Shown here: positions 52,359 to 62,694 of the stretch, in pieces
Position numbering within the stretch: the first letter of the stretch is position 1
Layout: each line of letters opens with the position of its first letter
Assembly: GCA_036244855.1 (NCBI GenBank)
Contig: BQKZ01000036.1
Span: 214,806 to 278,805, forward strand
Direction: 5' to 3'
Length of the DNA stretch: 64,000 nt
Source of the DNA: Temnopleurus reevesii
Lineage: Eukaryota; Echinodermata; Echinoidea; Temnopleuroida; Temnopleuridae
Notes under the pieces: model-generated
Seen by the model: only the letters and a program-made list of their open reading frames with translations
What the model was told of the DNA's origin: nothing
Database searches by the model: none
Translations under genes and position numbers: made by a program

Positions 52359-55300
52359 TTAGAAAATGGGAGAGGGCAGGATCAAGAAAATTGTCGGTGT
52401 CTGTGTGATTCTTGATTGAAAATCCCACATTTTCACAGATTTGTCCCATGTGGGGTATAGGGATTATGTGTTTGGAGTTCAATGTACTTTGATAACAGGA
52501 ACTAGAAGATCTTAATCCCAGATATTATACTCTTCATATTCAGATCCTGATTGATTTATCTTGGGAATTGAGGTCCGACCTTGGGACTGTATTAATATTG
52601 CCTCTGAGGGTGAGTAGGGGATAGTGTATCAAACAAAAATTGAATATACAGTTATTTGAATTATTCTATTGATTTCTTTTACATGTTTAGCACTGGTTGT
52701 AGGGGCTTCATGTAATTGTTTTTTTCTGCAGATTGAAAGTTAATCTGCAGTGCCTTCTTAAGAATTTGATCATTTTTGATAAAGTGTCTTGATAACCAGC
52801 TCCCCTGCAAGATTGATTGTAATTGTTATTTTTATTGATTTCATCATTAAAATTTCTAAACACTTTCTTCTGTTATTTATGTTTTTAGAGAATATCTAGA
52901 TTGTGATAAGAAGCTGTGGATTGGTTAAACATAGCTCATAGGAACAATCATTTTTCCTCCTGTGTTCCAGTCTGCTAATGATACAATTACAGAGTTCCAT
53001 TAGCCTAAAGTTAGAGCTAGCCAAGATTGAATAACGACTCAGTCAGATACTGTGTACACCCCAGATTGATCCGATCAATGTCCTTAATTCTGATTGATGG
53101 ATGATGCAGAGAGGGTAGAATCACATCCCCCTAATCGTGAGAAGCATGGTAATAACAGCGCTTGAAGGAAGGCGGAATGATGAACGTGATGCCGCGGTGG
53201 ATGCGACACTCGCATGTCAGCCGTATCATCTAATTTGTCTGCTCTCCTCATCATCACAGGGAGAACATCAACAAAAACAATCCCTGAATTTGATCAGCTT
53301 TGTTGAGAATATCAGCCCAGGGTTTGTTTACTGTATCTTTCTTCAATATTACAGGTTTAACAGATGAAGTACATGCATGCTTCTCAGCTTCAATATTTCC
53401 ATTTGGCTTTGGCTCAACAAAAGGTTACAACCTGACCTACTTTCAAATTTGTATTTCCCAACTTTGGCTTGAGCAAAGACTGAGTGTTGTCTTTGATTAA
53501 AGAGTCTATTTTATTTCCAGATTTGATAATATTGGCACATCAATATAAGAAATCAATAATTCAGTTCAAATAATCAAGTACAAACATATTCATCTGGTAA
53601 ACTGTTTGCATACTTATTTAACTGGCTATGCTTACATGTTTGTTCTCACTTCATCTTTTTCTTTGTCCTTTTACCTCTTAGTGAGAATTGATTTTCATAA
53701 ATTTCTTAGTGTCCAAATTGTCAGAGATATTGTTAGTTACATCCTGGTTTTTTTCAATGGTTAAACAGTTATGTAATATGAATGGCTAATGGATCAAGAG
53801 GTCTAAACAGAGATCTGCAATAGGATTGGCTAAGGAATAAATATTGTTAAAGAAATAGGCATTATGATAGGCTAAAAATGAAATGACTAATGGGATTTAG
53901 AAAATACATGGCTTATGAATCAAAATGGCTAAAGAGATTGGCAACTGCTCATGATGGTAGTCATCTGCATTCCATAATCCATTCTTTGTAGTGCAGATTG
54001 CCTTTGTTTACTAAATTTGTTGCAATCTAAAATGTTATATTATATGTATTATCAATGTGTGTGTATTAATGTGTAATTGTATTGTTTTAAAGCAGAAATA
54101 AAACCAAATTAAATCAAATTTTTGCTATAGAAACTTTTAAAAAATAGGGGGGGGGGGCTAAAGAATCAGAACGGCTTAAGAGATCGGTGATGTGATTGGT
54201 CGTCTACTGAAGATATGAAAACAGTGAATATATAACAAGACATGTCCTCCAGTTTACCTTGATACAATTTTGGATGAACATTGAATCTATTGTGAAGAAC
54301 ACATTACCGCTCACCGCAAACACTGGTAGGAGAACAATAAGATGTTGATAATTAATCACTTTAATTACATGTAGCTATTAGTAATGAAGAGTTTGGAACA
54401 AATTTATTCATTATCTATCTTTTATTTTTTTAAGTTATTCCGTTTTCAGGAGGTAAACTTTTCACCCTTAGCCCATTTCCTGAGTAGGGTAATTTAGAGT
54501 GATATATTAAGGTGGAAACATTTGAATTGATGCTTTCCTCTTGCAAAGATCTTTACTTTAAGTGGTTACAGTGTGTCATCAATCCGGATTGACATGGGTA
54601 ATAGCACCTCTATGACTTGTATTAATGACCGAGGATTTCCGGAGCTTAACTCAAGCAAGCGCCAAGAAATGCTCGAGGAATGCAAGTAAACATGTTGTCA
54701 TTGTGACGATATGCTTCATCTTGTGTTTGGCAACAGACAGCATGACTCTCTCTCTCTATTAGCATCCACCCTTGCATGTGGCCCACCATGTCTTTTTATG
54801 ACGCGGGATTGCAAAGATGTTTTAATGAGTACGTTATTGTTATTTTTCATTTGCGTAATTGAGATACATCATTGCCAGTTATAAGGTGGGTATCAGGTTT
54901 AGATGAATCAAGGGTGTTATGAAGATGATGTACATGTATTTATTCATGAAAGGATATTACACACAACACAATTTGTATCAAAAGTCATTCAATACAGTTT
55001 TTGAATACTTTGACCTACAAATCTTTTCTTTTGTAGAACTGATATAATCTGACTCTGGATTAATGGAATTATATAAATCATAGTATTTTTAAAAAAGAAA
55101 ATTTGATTGATTACAATTTGTATTTAATGGTCTTTGTTTTCCACCATGGACAATGCAATTTATTAAAGTAATTGAAAACTGTGAAATTGATGGAGATCAG
55201 AAGAGAAAAACAAATGTGTTCTTGCATGTGTTTGTTATAAAACTTTCAGTTCATTTTTTGATGGGTTATATAAATAAGACCTCTTGTTGAACCCAAATCA

Positions 55301-55843
55301 TAAAAGAGACAATAAATATTGGTATTAAAGCAGCAGTTCTTGAACTGTCATAGAAACAGGATGGCAGCCAAGATTTCCACATGTGACCAGAGCAGGCAAA
55401 AACAGACTCAAGTCACAATACAGTGAAGTGCTTTTGTAAATGATGTTGAGGGGTTTTCAATAATGAAAATTGACTCGAAGATTAAGAATAGCTTTCTGTG
55501 TATTACAGATGATTCAGGCATTGCATTTTGTTGGCATTTGGGGTAGGATTAGGGCTAAAGTGCCTTCATTGTGAGGTTCACGATAGCATTGTTTTTTTAA
55601 TTATGCAACATGATTTTTTTTTTAATATTAGGGTGATTTTTAATGGTTGAAGTCAGTTTAACGGAAAGCTTTCGCGCCATATAACTCCCTGATAAATAGG
55701 TTTAATGAGTGTATTTTTGGATTTAAGACTATTTGCAAAAAGGATGGAACCAATTGTCACTACATCCACAATGGATTTAAGTGATGTTGACACCAACATG
55801 CCAAGTGATGAAGATAATAGTCTCCATGGGTGCCAATAGTTTG

Positions 55844-55955
55844 GCATCTCTTCTTTCCTCTTCCTCTTCTTTCCTCTTACTCACCCTCTGTCATTACCGT
55901 CTTCTCTTTCTCCTATTTATCCTCCTTTTCTTTCTTCTTCCTCTCCCTTTGCACC
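55844..55955 (+). repeat. Polypyrimidine tract
   Basis: Dominated by CTCTTC/TTTCCTC words for about 110 bases. Confidence 0.75.
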
Positions 55956-57500
55956 TTGTTTTCTGTTGTTCTTGGAGATTACTCTTCCAAATCAAAACAA
56001 GTTCATCAGAGGGTCTTCATCACCAGTAGATACTGGTCTGGTTTTGTCATTACGATGTGACACTGTCAATCAGTGGTACAAGTGTGTTGTCTTCAAATGA
56101 TGAGGGGAAAGAAAGGGTCATGGTAGTTGGCAGTATTGTGATAGGGATGAGGTTACCAATAAACTTGTTATTCTCGCCTTCTTACCATGTGAACAGGGGT
56201 GCAATATGGTACAATGAGGTAAAGGAAGTGGACTGATTGTCAATCTGCTTTGGGACTGCGACATGGCATTATTTAAGCTGATCAGAACATTCACAATTTA
56301 ATCTAGGGTGGTTTCTGCACTGCATGTCCAAGTCCCTGTCATATCTTTCAGATGATGACATGAAATGGTGGTCCTGTTTCTCTTTTTTTCACCTGATGTA
56401 TATATTCAAACATGCTGTTAAATCCAATTTATTTTTTTTCTATCTCTATCTTTTCATAATTAAAGGCAATGACTAACAATGTTGAGAGTTGAAATAAAAT
56501 TTTGCTGATTTAGCCAGTACTACACATGTGTTCATAATGCTAAAAACTTTGCTTGATCGGGAATATAAGCAAAGTATGGTGTCCGGATAAGTGTCGGGGA
56601 GTAGTAGCCCATATTGAAACTCTACCCTAAATGTAAAGATTTAGAGGTTGATGGTAGACATCGATCATCTGAAACTCTTTGCATTACCTTTATATCAAGA
56701 TGCTCATCCCATATCTGTTAAAGTCATCATGCCTTGATGACACCAGGCTCAAAAGTCTTGTTTTGATTTGCTTGCTTCATCGCCGCCGAGGTGACGGCCG
56801 AACATTAGTAATTGTCTAGGAATGTTTCGGTTGGCTTGGACCTCCGTCCATAGCAGGCTTCTCTTAGCAGTCAATAGAGGGAGTGAGGGACAGATGGGTG
56901 GAGGGAAAGAGGGCAAGGGAACAGGGATCACTTGTGTTTTCCAACAGGGGCACAATATATACTCCCAGCACATTATATCATGCCTTTTGCTTATGTTTCA
57001 ATAATTTTTTTTATATTTTGAACAATATCTGGTTGCCCTGGAATGAAAATTTCCTCAAAGAAATTTTATTGGAAGGACAGGAAAAAATATTCCTTTTATA
57101 ATACATTTTATTTTTAAAAGAATACTTGATGTGAGTGAAAACCCAGAGAACATCTGAAAATGGCCTTTCATCTTGTATTTCACATGCCTTTCAATAATTT
57201 TACTGTGCATGTTTGTTTTTTTAATTCTGGTGAAAACTAAGAAGAAAAAAGTTCAGGTCAAGCCAATTTCAGAGGGTCAGTCATTGATTCAGGGCAAATA
57301 AACACCTTTTTTTGTGGGGGGGGGGGGCATAATTGCATTGTTATAATTCTTTAGATACATCATTTCATCAACAATTGGTGAAGTAATTTATTTTTATTTA
57401 GTACTTTTTAAAAAATTGTTTTATTCCAATATCTTCTTGTTTTAATCACCACATAACTTCCTATTAATGATGACTTATTATTATTTTTTTCTATTCCTAG

Positions 57501-57622
57501 AGAACCTTTGTGATGGGATCAAAGTGATAGACTTTGGGAATGCGATCCATGGTGTATACGAGGAGCTGTCATTGTACTACGATGAGTTTGAACTTCAGAC
57601 ATTACTTTACAGGGCACCAGAG
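57501..57622 (+). CDS. Protein kinase exon: DFG to APE activation segment (same gene as 38365-38479)
   Basis: This 122-nt exon follows the acceptor TTTCTATTCCTAG and ends at GAG|GTACGT. Its first two bases complete a Glu codon with the last base of 38365-38479, and the join reads NILCNS-ENLCDGIKVIDFG, the expected spacing between catalytic loop and DFG. It supplies 41 residues: KVIDFGNAIH, an activation loop rich in Asp/Glu/Tyr (EELSLYYDEFELQTLL) and YRAPE. DFG-Asp and the CMGC-type Arg before the APE motif are present. The DFG-to-APE span is 31 residues, about five longer than the DYRK/HIPK loops I recall. The Y-x-Y region reads E-F-E. The exon ends in phase 0 after APE-Glu. The next exon (helix F) was not recognised before position 64000. 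A MITE begins 36 bp after the donor. Confidence 0.9.
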
Positions 57623-57658
57623 GTACGTCTCATGCTTCTTTTTTGGGGGGTTTTGGTA

Positions 57659-57979
57659 AAGCCCTGGTCACATAGGACCCCGGAAGCAACACGATTCACC
57701 CCGGAGATCCGGGGCTCTTTTTTGCTCAATCGGGGTGAATCGGGATACACTTTCCCAAGCTCGATTGCTGATATTTCTATGTGACCACAAACACGGCCAA
57801 AAACAGCCAAAAAACAGTCATGTTGGGCTCCCGATTCACCCCGGAGATCCAAGTTGGAATCCGATTGTCCCCGGAAGCAACACGATCGGCCCCGGAAGCT
57901 ACACGATCGGCCCCGGAGCTGAGTCAAATGCTGCTCCTGGGTGAATCGGGGTGAATCGGGTTCCTATGTGACCAGGGCA
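57659..57979. mobile_element. 321-bp MITE, same family as 19216-19346
   Basis: The left end AAGCCCTGGTCACATAGGAC, then CGGAAGCAACACGATTCACC, and the right end CGGGTTCCTATGTGACCAG / GGGCA match the 131-bp copy. TA flanks both sides (57657-57658 and 57980-57981). The interior has extra copies of GATTCACCCCGGAGATCC and GAAGCAACACGATCGGCCCC, so this is a longer, internally repeated relative. It starts 36 bp after the kinase splice donor. Confidence 0.9.
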
Positions 57980-57981
57980 TA

Positions 57982-58908
57982 AAGGTTAAATACATTGATG
58001 CATATCATCACCATAACTTCCATTATCTCTTTTTAGTGAAAAATAAATTACTTCTTTTCATTGGCCTGATTGTATTTGTTTAAAGACAAAACTTTGCATC
58101 AATGAAGAGCAGTATTATAGCACACTCTTCCTTAAATTTTATAGCAAAATTCAGATTGTATGCAAACTGATATGTCAGTCTACAATTTATTATATTAATC
58201 TCTTTTATTTTAAACTCTTGTAGACGTAAATTTTATTTATCTATTTATTTCATCTGTGTTTTGTTTTGTGCACTTTCAGTCTTTAATCTCGAATCTATTT
58301 TTGAAAGGATATGAAACTAATGTTCTTTCCTTATACCTAAACTACACATATTGAGCATATTGAAAAGCACGGACATTTACCTTTACCTAAACTTGCATAG
58401 CAATTATTTTCATTGAGAACATGAATTAAGAGGAAACATACCTTTCACAATGCAAATTTGTTTCTGCTTCCTGTAAAGTAATTGCAACATTATTATGTTC
58501 CTTGGTGTCAGAACATGACTAATCATGCAAAGGGTCAATGACTGACTCCAAAGTATAAAGATAAACATGTTTGTGCAGTTTGATGCATCGTTACAGACAA
58601 TCATTTCAGTCCCAGGGCGATTGTAATGCATCGCTACTTATTTCAGTTTTGATCTCTTCAAGACCTAGAAGTTATTATACTTTATTTATTTTACTTTGAC
58701 AAAGCTTGGGATATAATTGGAGACAGAAATAAGAGATAGAGAGAGAAAAAGAGAGAAAGATAGATGGAATCTGAAGGAGGTTCATTAAAAATTAAGAAAT
58801 TCAGAAGAGAAGGAAAGGGAATAATGTTTGAGCATTAGAATGTGAAATCAAGAGAATAAGTCAGAGCTTCTGGGAGAATGCCTGTATCAGAAAGAAGATG
58901 AAAGAACT

Positions 58909-58952
<44 letters not shown>

Positions 58953-60970
58953 GGAGAGAATGAGAAAATGTTAGAGAGAGAGTGAGGGAGAGGTGGAGAT
59001 TATAAGATGATTTCACTCATTCTGCCTGAGCGTGAAATTGTTTGAAGATGCCGCCGAAAGCAGGGACCTGGTACAGTGCACCATTCACTAGTGTACAAAG
59101 AAAATCTTATCCATGAGATCCTATATTGGTATATTCATCACCCTCAGAATCAACTGTAAAGCACAGAGTGTGATAAAATTTTTATGTTCATTAAAACAGC
59201 ATCAAAAGAAAAAAGTAATTAAAAAAATTTGAATTCTCGCTTAAAGGTATTGTATTTTCAATCAACAAAATTTGAATAGCCAGGTCCTAAATGGTACCTG
59301 ATAAGTTGATGGTGCAAATAAACTAAGCTATGAAAATGTTAGGCTTGAGAATCAAATTTTAGCGCTGAATTAAAAATGAAACAAATTAAGAATATCACCT
59401 ATAGATAGGCACAATGTACAGGAATATGAGTCCATGGTACACAAAATCCCATCTTGATAGTGCATGCGTAACTCTCTTATGTAGGCAAGACAGTTTTTTT
59501 TTTAGATTTAACAATCACAATGCGCGACAGTGTCCATCTACATAGTGTGTGTTAGAGCAAAAGGGCGTTAATGTTTAGAATAAAACGATAAATATTAATG
59601 CTTTGTGAAACTGAGCATTAAGATATTGCAATCTTGCAATTGTATGCTTTATTTTGAAGCAATGAAATGTAATCCCATATACAGTATTTAATGAAGAAAT
59701 TTGCTCCTTTGAGCAGGGTGTGCCAATTCATTGCAATTATACTTTAACTTTAAGATCTTTTTGATCAGAGAACAAAAGCAAGGAAATGAAGTCCAATTCA
59801 AGGACATGTACATCAGATAGCGTCATTGTGGTTGTAACATTATAAACCTTGATGTTACCTGCAGGTTGCTCTCATCAAAGCTAAAGATTAAATCTGCTCT
59901 GATGAGAGACATTCTCCACTGTAATACAAATCCCTTCCTTTACAGCCCTACGTGTCAAATCAGCTTTTCAAATGAAAATTTGAGCATATTTTCTTTCAAA
60001 CAATCCACAAAAAGTATTTATGGTACCAATATTGCCCTTCTGAAGCTATGTTTCAGATGTTTTCATTATTTTAGATGAAATGATGATCTTAATCAATCAA
60101 CCTGTTTTTGATTCGTTGGAAGAAAGTATCTTGGAACCACCCCTCAACTCTTTTGTTTTGTATGAAAAGTTTTGATTGAAGACTATATTCCAACTTCAAT
60201 ACACAATTGATATCTTGTTTCCTGCTGTAATTGATGATAGAATAAAAGGATAATGTAAAGCTAGAATTGTCGATTAAGTGGGTAAAAAAATATTATTTGT
60301 TGTGTTAAATAATCTTGAAAAGTGCAAAGCAGTCTATTTGGAGCTTATCACTCATCAGGGTGAATCTTCCTGAAATAATTTCTTGACTTATTCTCATACA
60401 TTTCCCTAAGGCCAGCGCTCTGGAAACTGTCTCAAAGCTTGATCAAGTTAAGTCGACGTTGCAAATTACAGGTTTTGTAACAGTCACCGGTTTTAATTGC
60501 TTTTTATGTAAATATATTTTTTTCAGGGAATTTAACTATATTTCAAGTTTACATGTAGAGGAGTAAGATTGATCGGAAATCCAGATTTACCCTGACCTCT
60601 TTATTATTTTTGTAACCTATTTCAACAATTTCATATAATCATGACTTTTTTTTTTTATAATATCTGCCTTGATGTCTGGATACTAATATGTAGGGCCAAA
60701 TCATAGATGATTTTTTTTTTTATAATTTGATAGATTTGTTTTTATATTCTTTAAGACAATATCAATAATTAAGTTCCTACAAATTACAAGTTTTCCTGTT
60801 TCTTCTTTAACTTGTCTTTTTTCAAATGAATATATGTATGTTTCAAATTGCTCATTTTTAACAAGAAATAAAAGAAAGGAGGAAGTTACATCCAGATATC
60901 AGTAAATCCTTCAAAACATACATGCTTTGACTACTCATATTATGCTCAATGTTTGCAATTTAGATTGGTA
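57982..60970. other. No recognised gene
   Basis: Contains (GA)n at 58911-58949 within a purine-rich stretch. The exon expected after APE (helix F, DxWSxG) was not found here. Confidence 0.5.
58911..58949 (+). repeat. (GA)n microsatellite
   Basis: About 19 uninterrupted GA units in a purine-rich region. Confidence 0.95.
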
Positions 60971-61144
60971 CAGTCAGACCCGTTATAAAGAGCACTGATA
61001 TAACGAGATCAAATTATAAAAAGGTAGTTTTCCTGTTCCCATCTCTTTGTATTTTATTGTATTTTGGTCCTGATATAAGAATGTTTCGATATAAAGAGAT
61101 AATTTCTCTGTTCCCAAGGACCTTGTTGTAATGAGGTTTCACTG
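60971..61144. mobile_element. Short pogo/Tigger-like MITE
   Basis: The left end CAGTCAGACCCGTTATAAAG and right end TTGTTGTAATGAGGTTTCACTG are imperfect inverted repeats of the CAGTGAAACCTCGTTATAACGA type known from pogo/Tigger-like elements. Internal GATATAACGAGAT and CGATATAAAGAGATAA motifs repeat the theme. TA precedes the left end; the right flank reads TC, so the target duplication has decayed or the end is slightly off. Confidence 0.65.
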
Positions 61145-61361
61145 TCCCTAATTTATTTCTACCATTTTCTTAATCTCATCATCTAATTTTGAAAGAATTG
61201 TAGTGGGTGCTAGTATTTTTCCATGTCTGTCTAGTGTTTCTCAATCACCACCCTAGATATAGCATATTATATCCCTTACACTAAGATCGTTGCATTGACA
61301 GTGTACAGGCAAGAAGAATGAATAGATTTTCTAATAAAGCCGTTTGCCATTGAATAGTACG

Positions 61362-61398
61362 AATAGTAATTTTTTCCCTAGGGAAAAAAGTTACTATT
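61362..61398. other. Near-perfect palindrome next to an N
   Basis: AATAGTAATTTTTTCCC and GGGAAAAAAGTTACTATT meet at a CCCTAGGG centre. The arms match except for a one-base bulge. It ends about 20 bases before the N at 61420. Confidence 0.85.
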
Positions 61399-61419
61399 TT
61401 TGCGCGCATGCGTAGTCGG

Positions 61420-61420
61420 N
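61420..61420. other. Single-N join
   Basis: The N sits exactly where 306-bp identity with 46661-46966 begins. Confidence 0.9.
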
Positions 61421-61853
61421 TCTCAGAGTCCACATCAGAATGTGATAGAAAGCGACACCTTCACTGAATGAAGCAGGTTACGTTGCTAAACAGTGTCAAA
61501 CGTGCCTAAATTCATTATCTTAAAAGAATTTACATCAGCTTAAATGGTGATACATTCTCAGTGTATTGCCGCCCCAAGTCATGAATACCCCCTCACCCAT
61601 TGTTCATTGCAATTAAAACAGGATGGTAAATTTGACACCAAATTACAGAAACTGAATGTGCATCCTGTTTTTATGCCTCCGCCACCGTAAGGTGGTGCCG
61701 GAGGCATTATGTTTTCGGGTTGTCCGTCCATCCGTCCGTCCGTCCGGACCTTGTTACCGCGATAAGTTCAGAACCGCTGGACGGATTTTGACCAAACTTG
61801 GCTCAAGTATGTATAACCATGTCAGGATGAAGTGATTAGATTTTGGGTTCAGT

Positions 61854-62694
61854 GGGTCAAAGGTCAAAGGTCACAGGGCCAAAAAAACTTGTAAAAAATC
61901 ACCCAAAATAGCTTGTTACCGCATTAAGTTCAGAACTGCTGTACAGATTTTGACGAAACTTGGCTCCAGTATGTATTAGCATAGGAGGATGAACTGAGTA
62001 GATTTTGGGTTCAGTGGGTCAAAGGCCAAAGGTCACAGGGCCCAAAAACTTGTAAAAAATCACCAAAAATAGCTTGTTACCGCAAGAAGTTCAGAACTGG
62101 TGTACAGATTTTGACCAAACTTGGATCAAGTATGTATAAGCATAGGAGGATGGATTGACTAAATTTTGGGTCCAGTGTGTCAAAGGTCAAAGGTCACAGG
62201 GCCAAAATACTCGTAAAAAATCACCCAAAATAGCTTGTTACCACAATAAGTTCAGAACTGCAGTACAGATTTTGACCAAACTTGGCTCAAATATGTATAA
62301 GCATGTGAGGATGAACTGATTAGATTTTGGGTTCAATGGGTCAAAGTTCAAAGGTCAAAGGGCCAAAGATCTGTTAAGAATTACCCCAAATAGCTTGTTA
62401 CTGCAATAAGTTCAGAACTGATGCACAGATTTTTCACCAAACTTGGCTCAAATATCTTTAGCCCTGTGACCTTTGACCTTTGACCCATTGAACCCAAAAT
62501 CTAATCAGTTCATCCTCACATGCTTATACATACTTGAGCAAGTTTGGTCAAAATCTGTACTGCAGTTCTGAACCCAAAATCTATTCAATTCATCCTCACA
62601 TGCTTATACATATATGTATAAGCATGTGAGGATGAATTGAATAGATTTTGAATTGAATAGATTTTGGGTTCAGTGGGTCAAAGGTCAAAGGTCA
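61854..62694. promoter_or_regulatory. Six arrays of triple nuclear-receptor half-sites (DR1 spacing)
   Basis: Each tandem unit of the element carries GGGTCAAAGGTCAAAGGTCA or a close variant: three AGGTCA-like half-sites separated by single bases, so two overlapping DR1 sites. Positions: 61854-61873, 62016-62035 (middle AGGCCA), 62177-62196 (first GTGTCA), 62338-62357 (middle AGTTCA), 62467-62486 (inverted) and 62675-62694. Family knowledge: DR1 is bound by RXR heterodimers, HNF4 and COUP-TF. Whether these sites are used is inference. Confidence 0.6.
62575..62650. other. 76-bp perfect palindrome
   Basis: Centred between 62612 and 62613 (…TACATA|TATGTA…), all 38 base pairs match. It is the junction between the inverted unit and the following forward unit of the element. 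The pairing breaks at 62574/62651. Confidence 0.95.

Larger units (their letters stand above)
47934..57465. other. Intron interior, nothing assigned
   Basis: AT-rich, with a GA microsatellite (52340-52358), an 11-G run (54147-54157), a 12-G run (57316-57327) and a pyrimidine tract (55844-55955). GC-richer patches near 49190-49420 and 53100-53280 show no exon I trust. Confidence 0.5.
38480..57500 (+). other. Large kinase intron (about 19.0 kb, phase 1)
   Basis: The GT donor (GTAAGA) and AG acceptor (CTATTCCTAG) flank 19,021 bp. The coding phases fit exactly, so no exon is required between them. The intron holds diverged repeats, a MITE, the 44.9-46.2 kb duplication and Ns at 45262 and 46967. 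Its true length is uncertain, because the sequence from 46968 onward may belong to an alternative haplotype contig. Confidence 0.8.

Noticed and set aside
57623..57784. Coding continuation beyond the YRAPE exon
   Set aside because: The frame enters the MITE; the donor GTACGT at 57623 and loss of kinase similarity mark the exon end.
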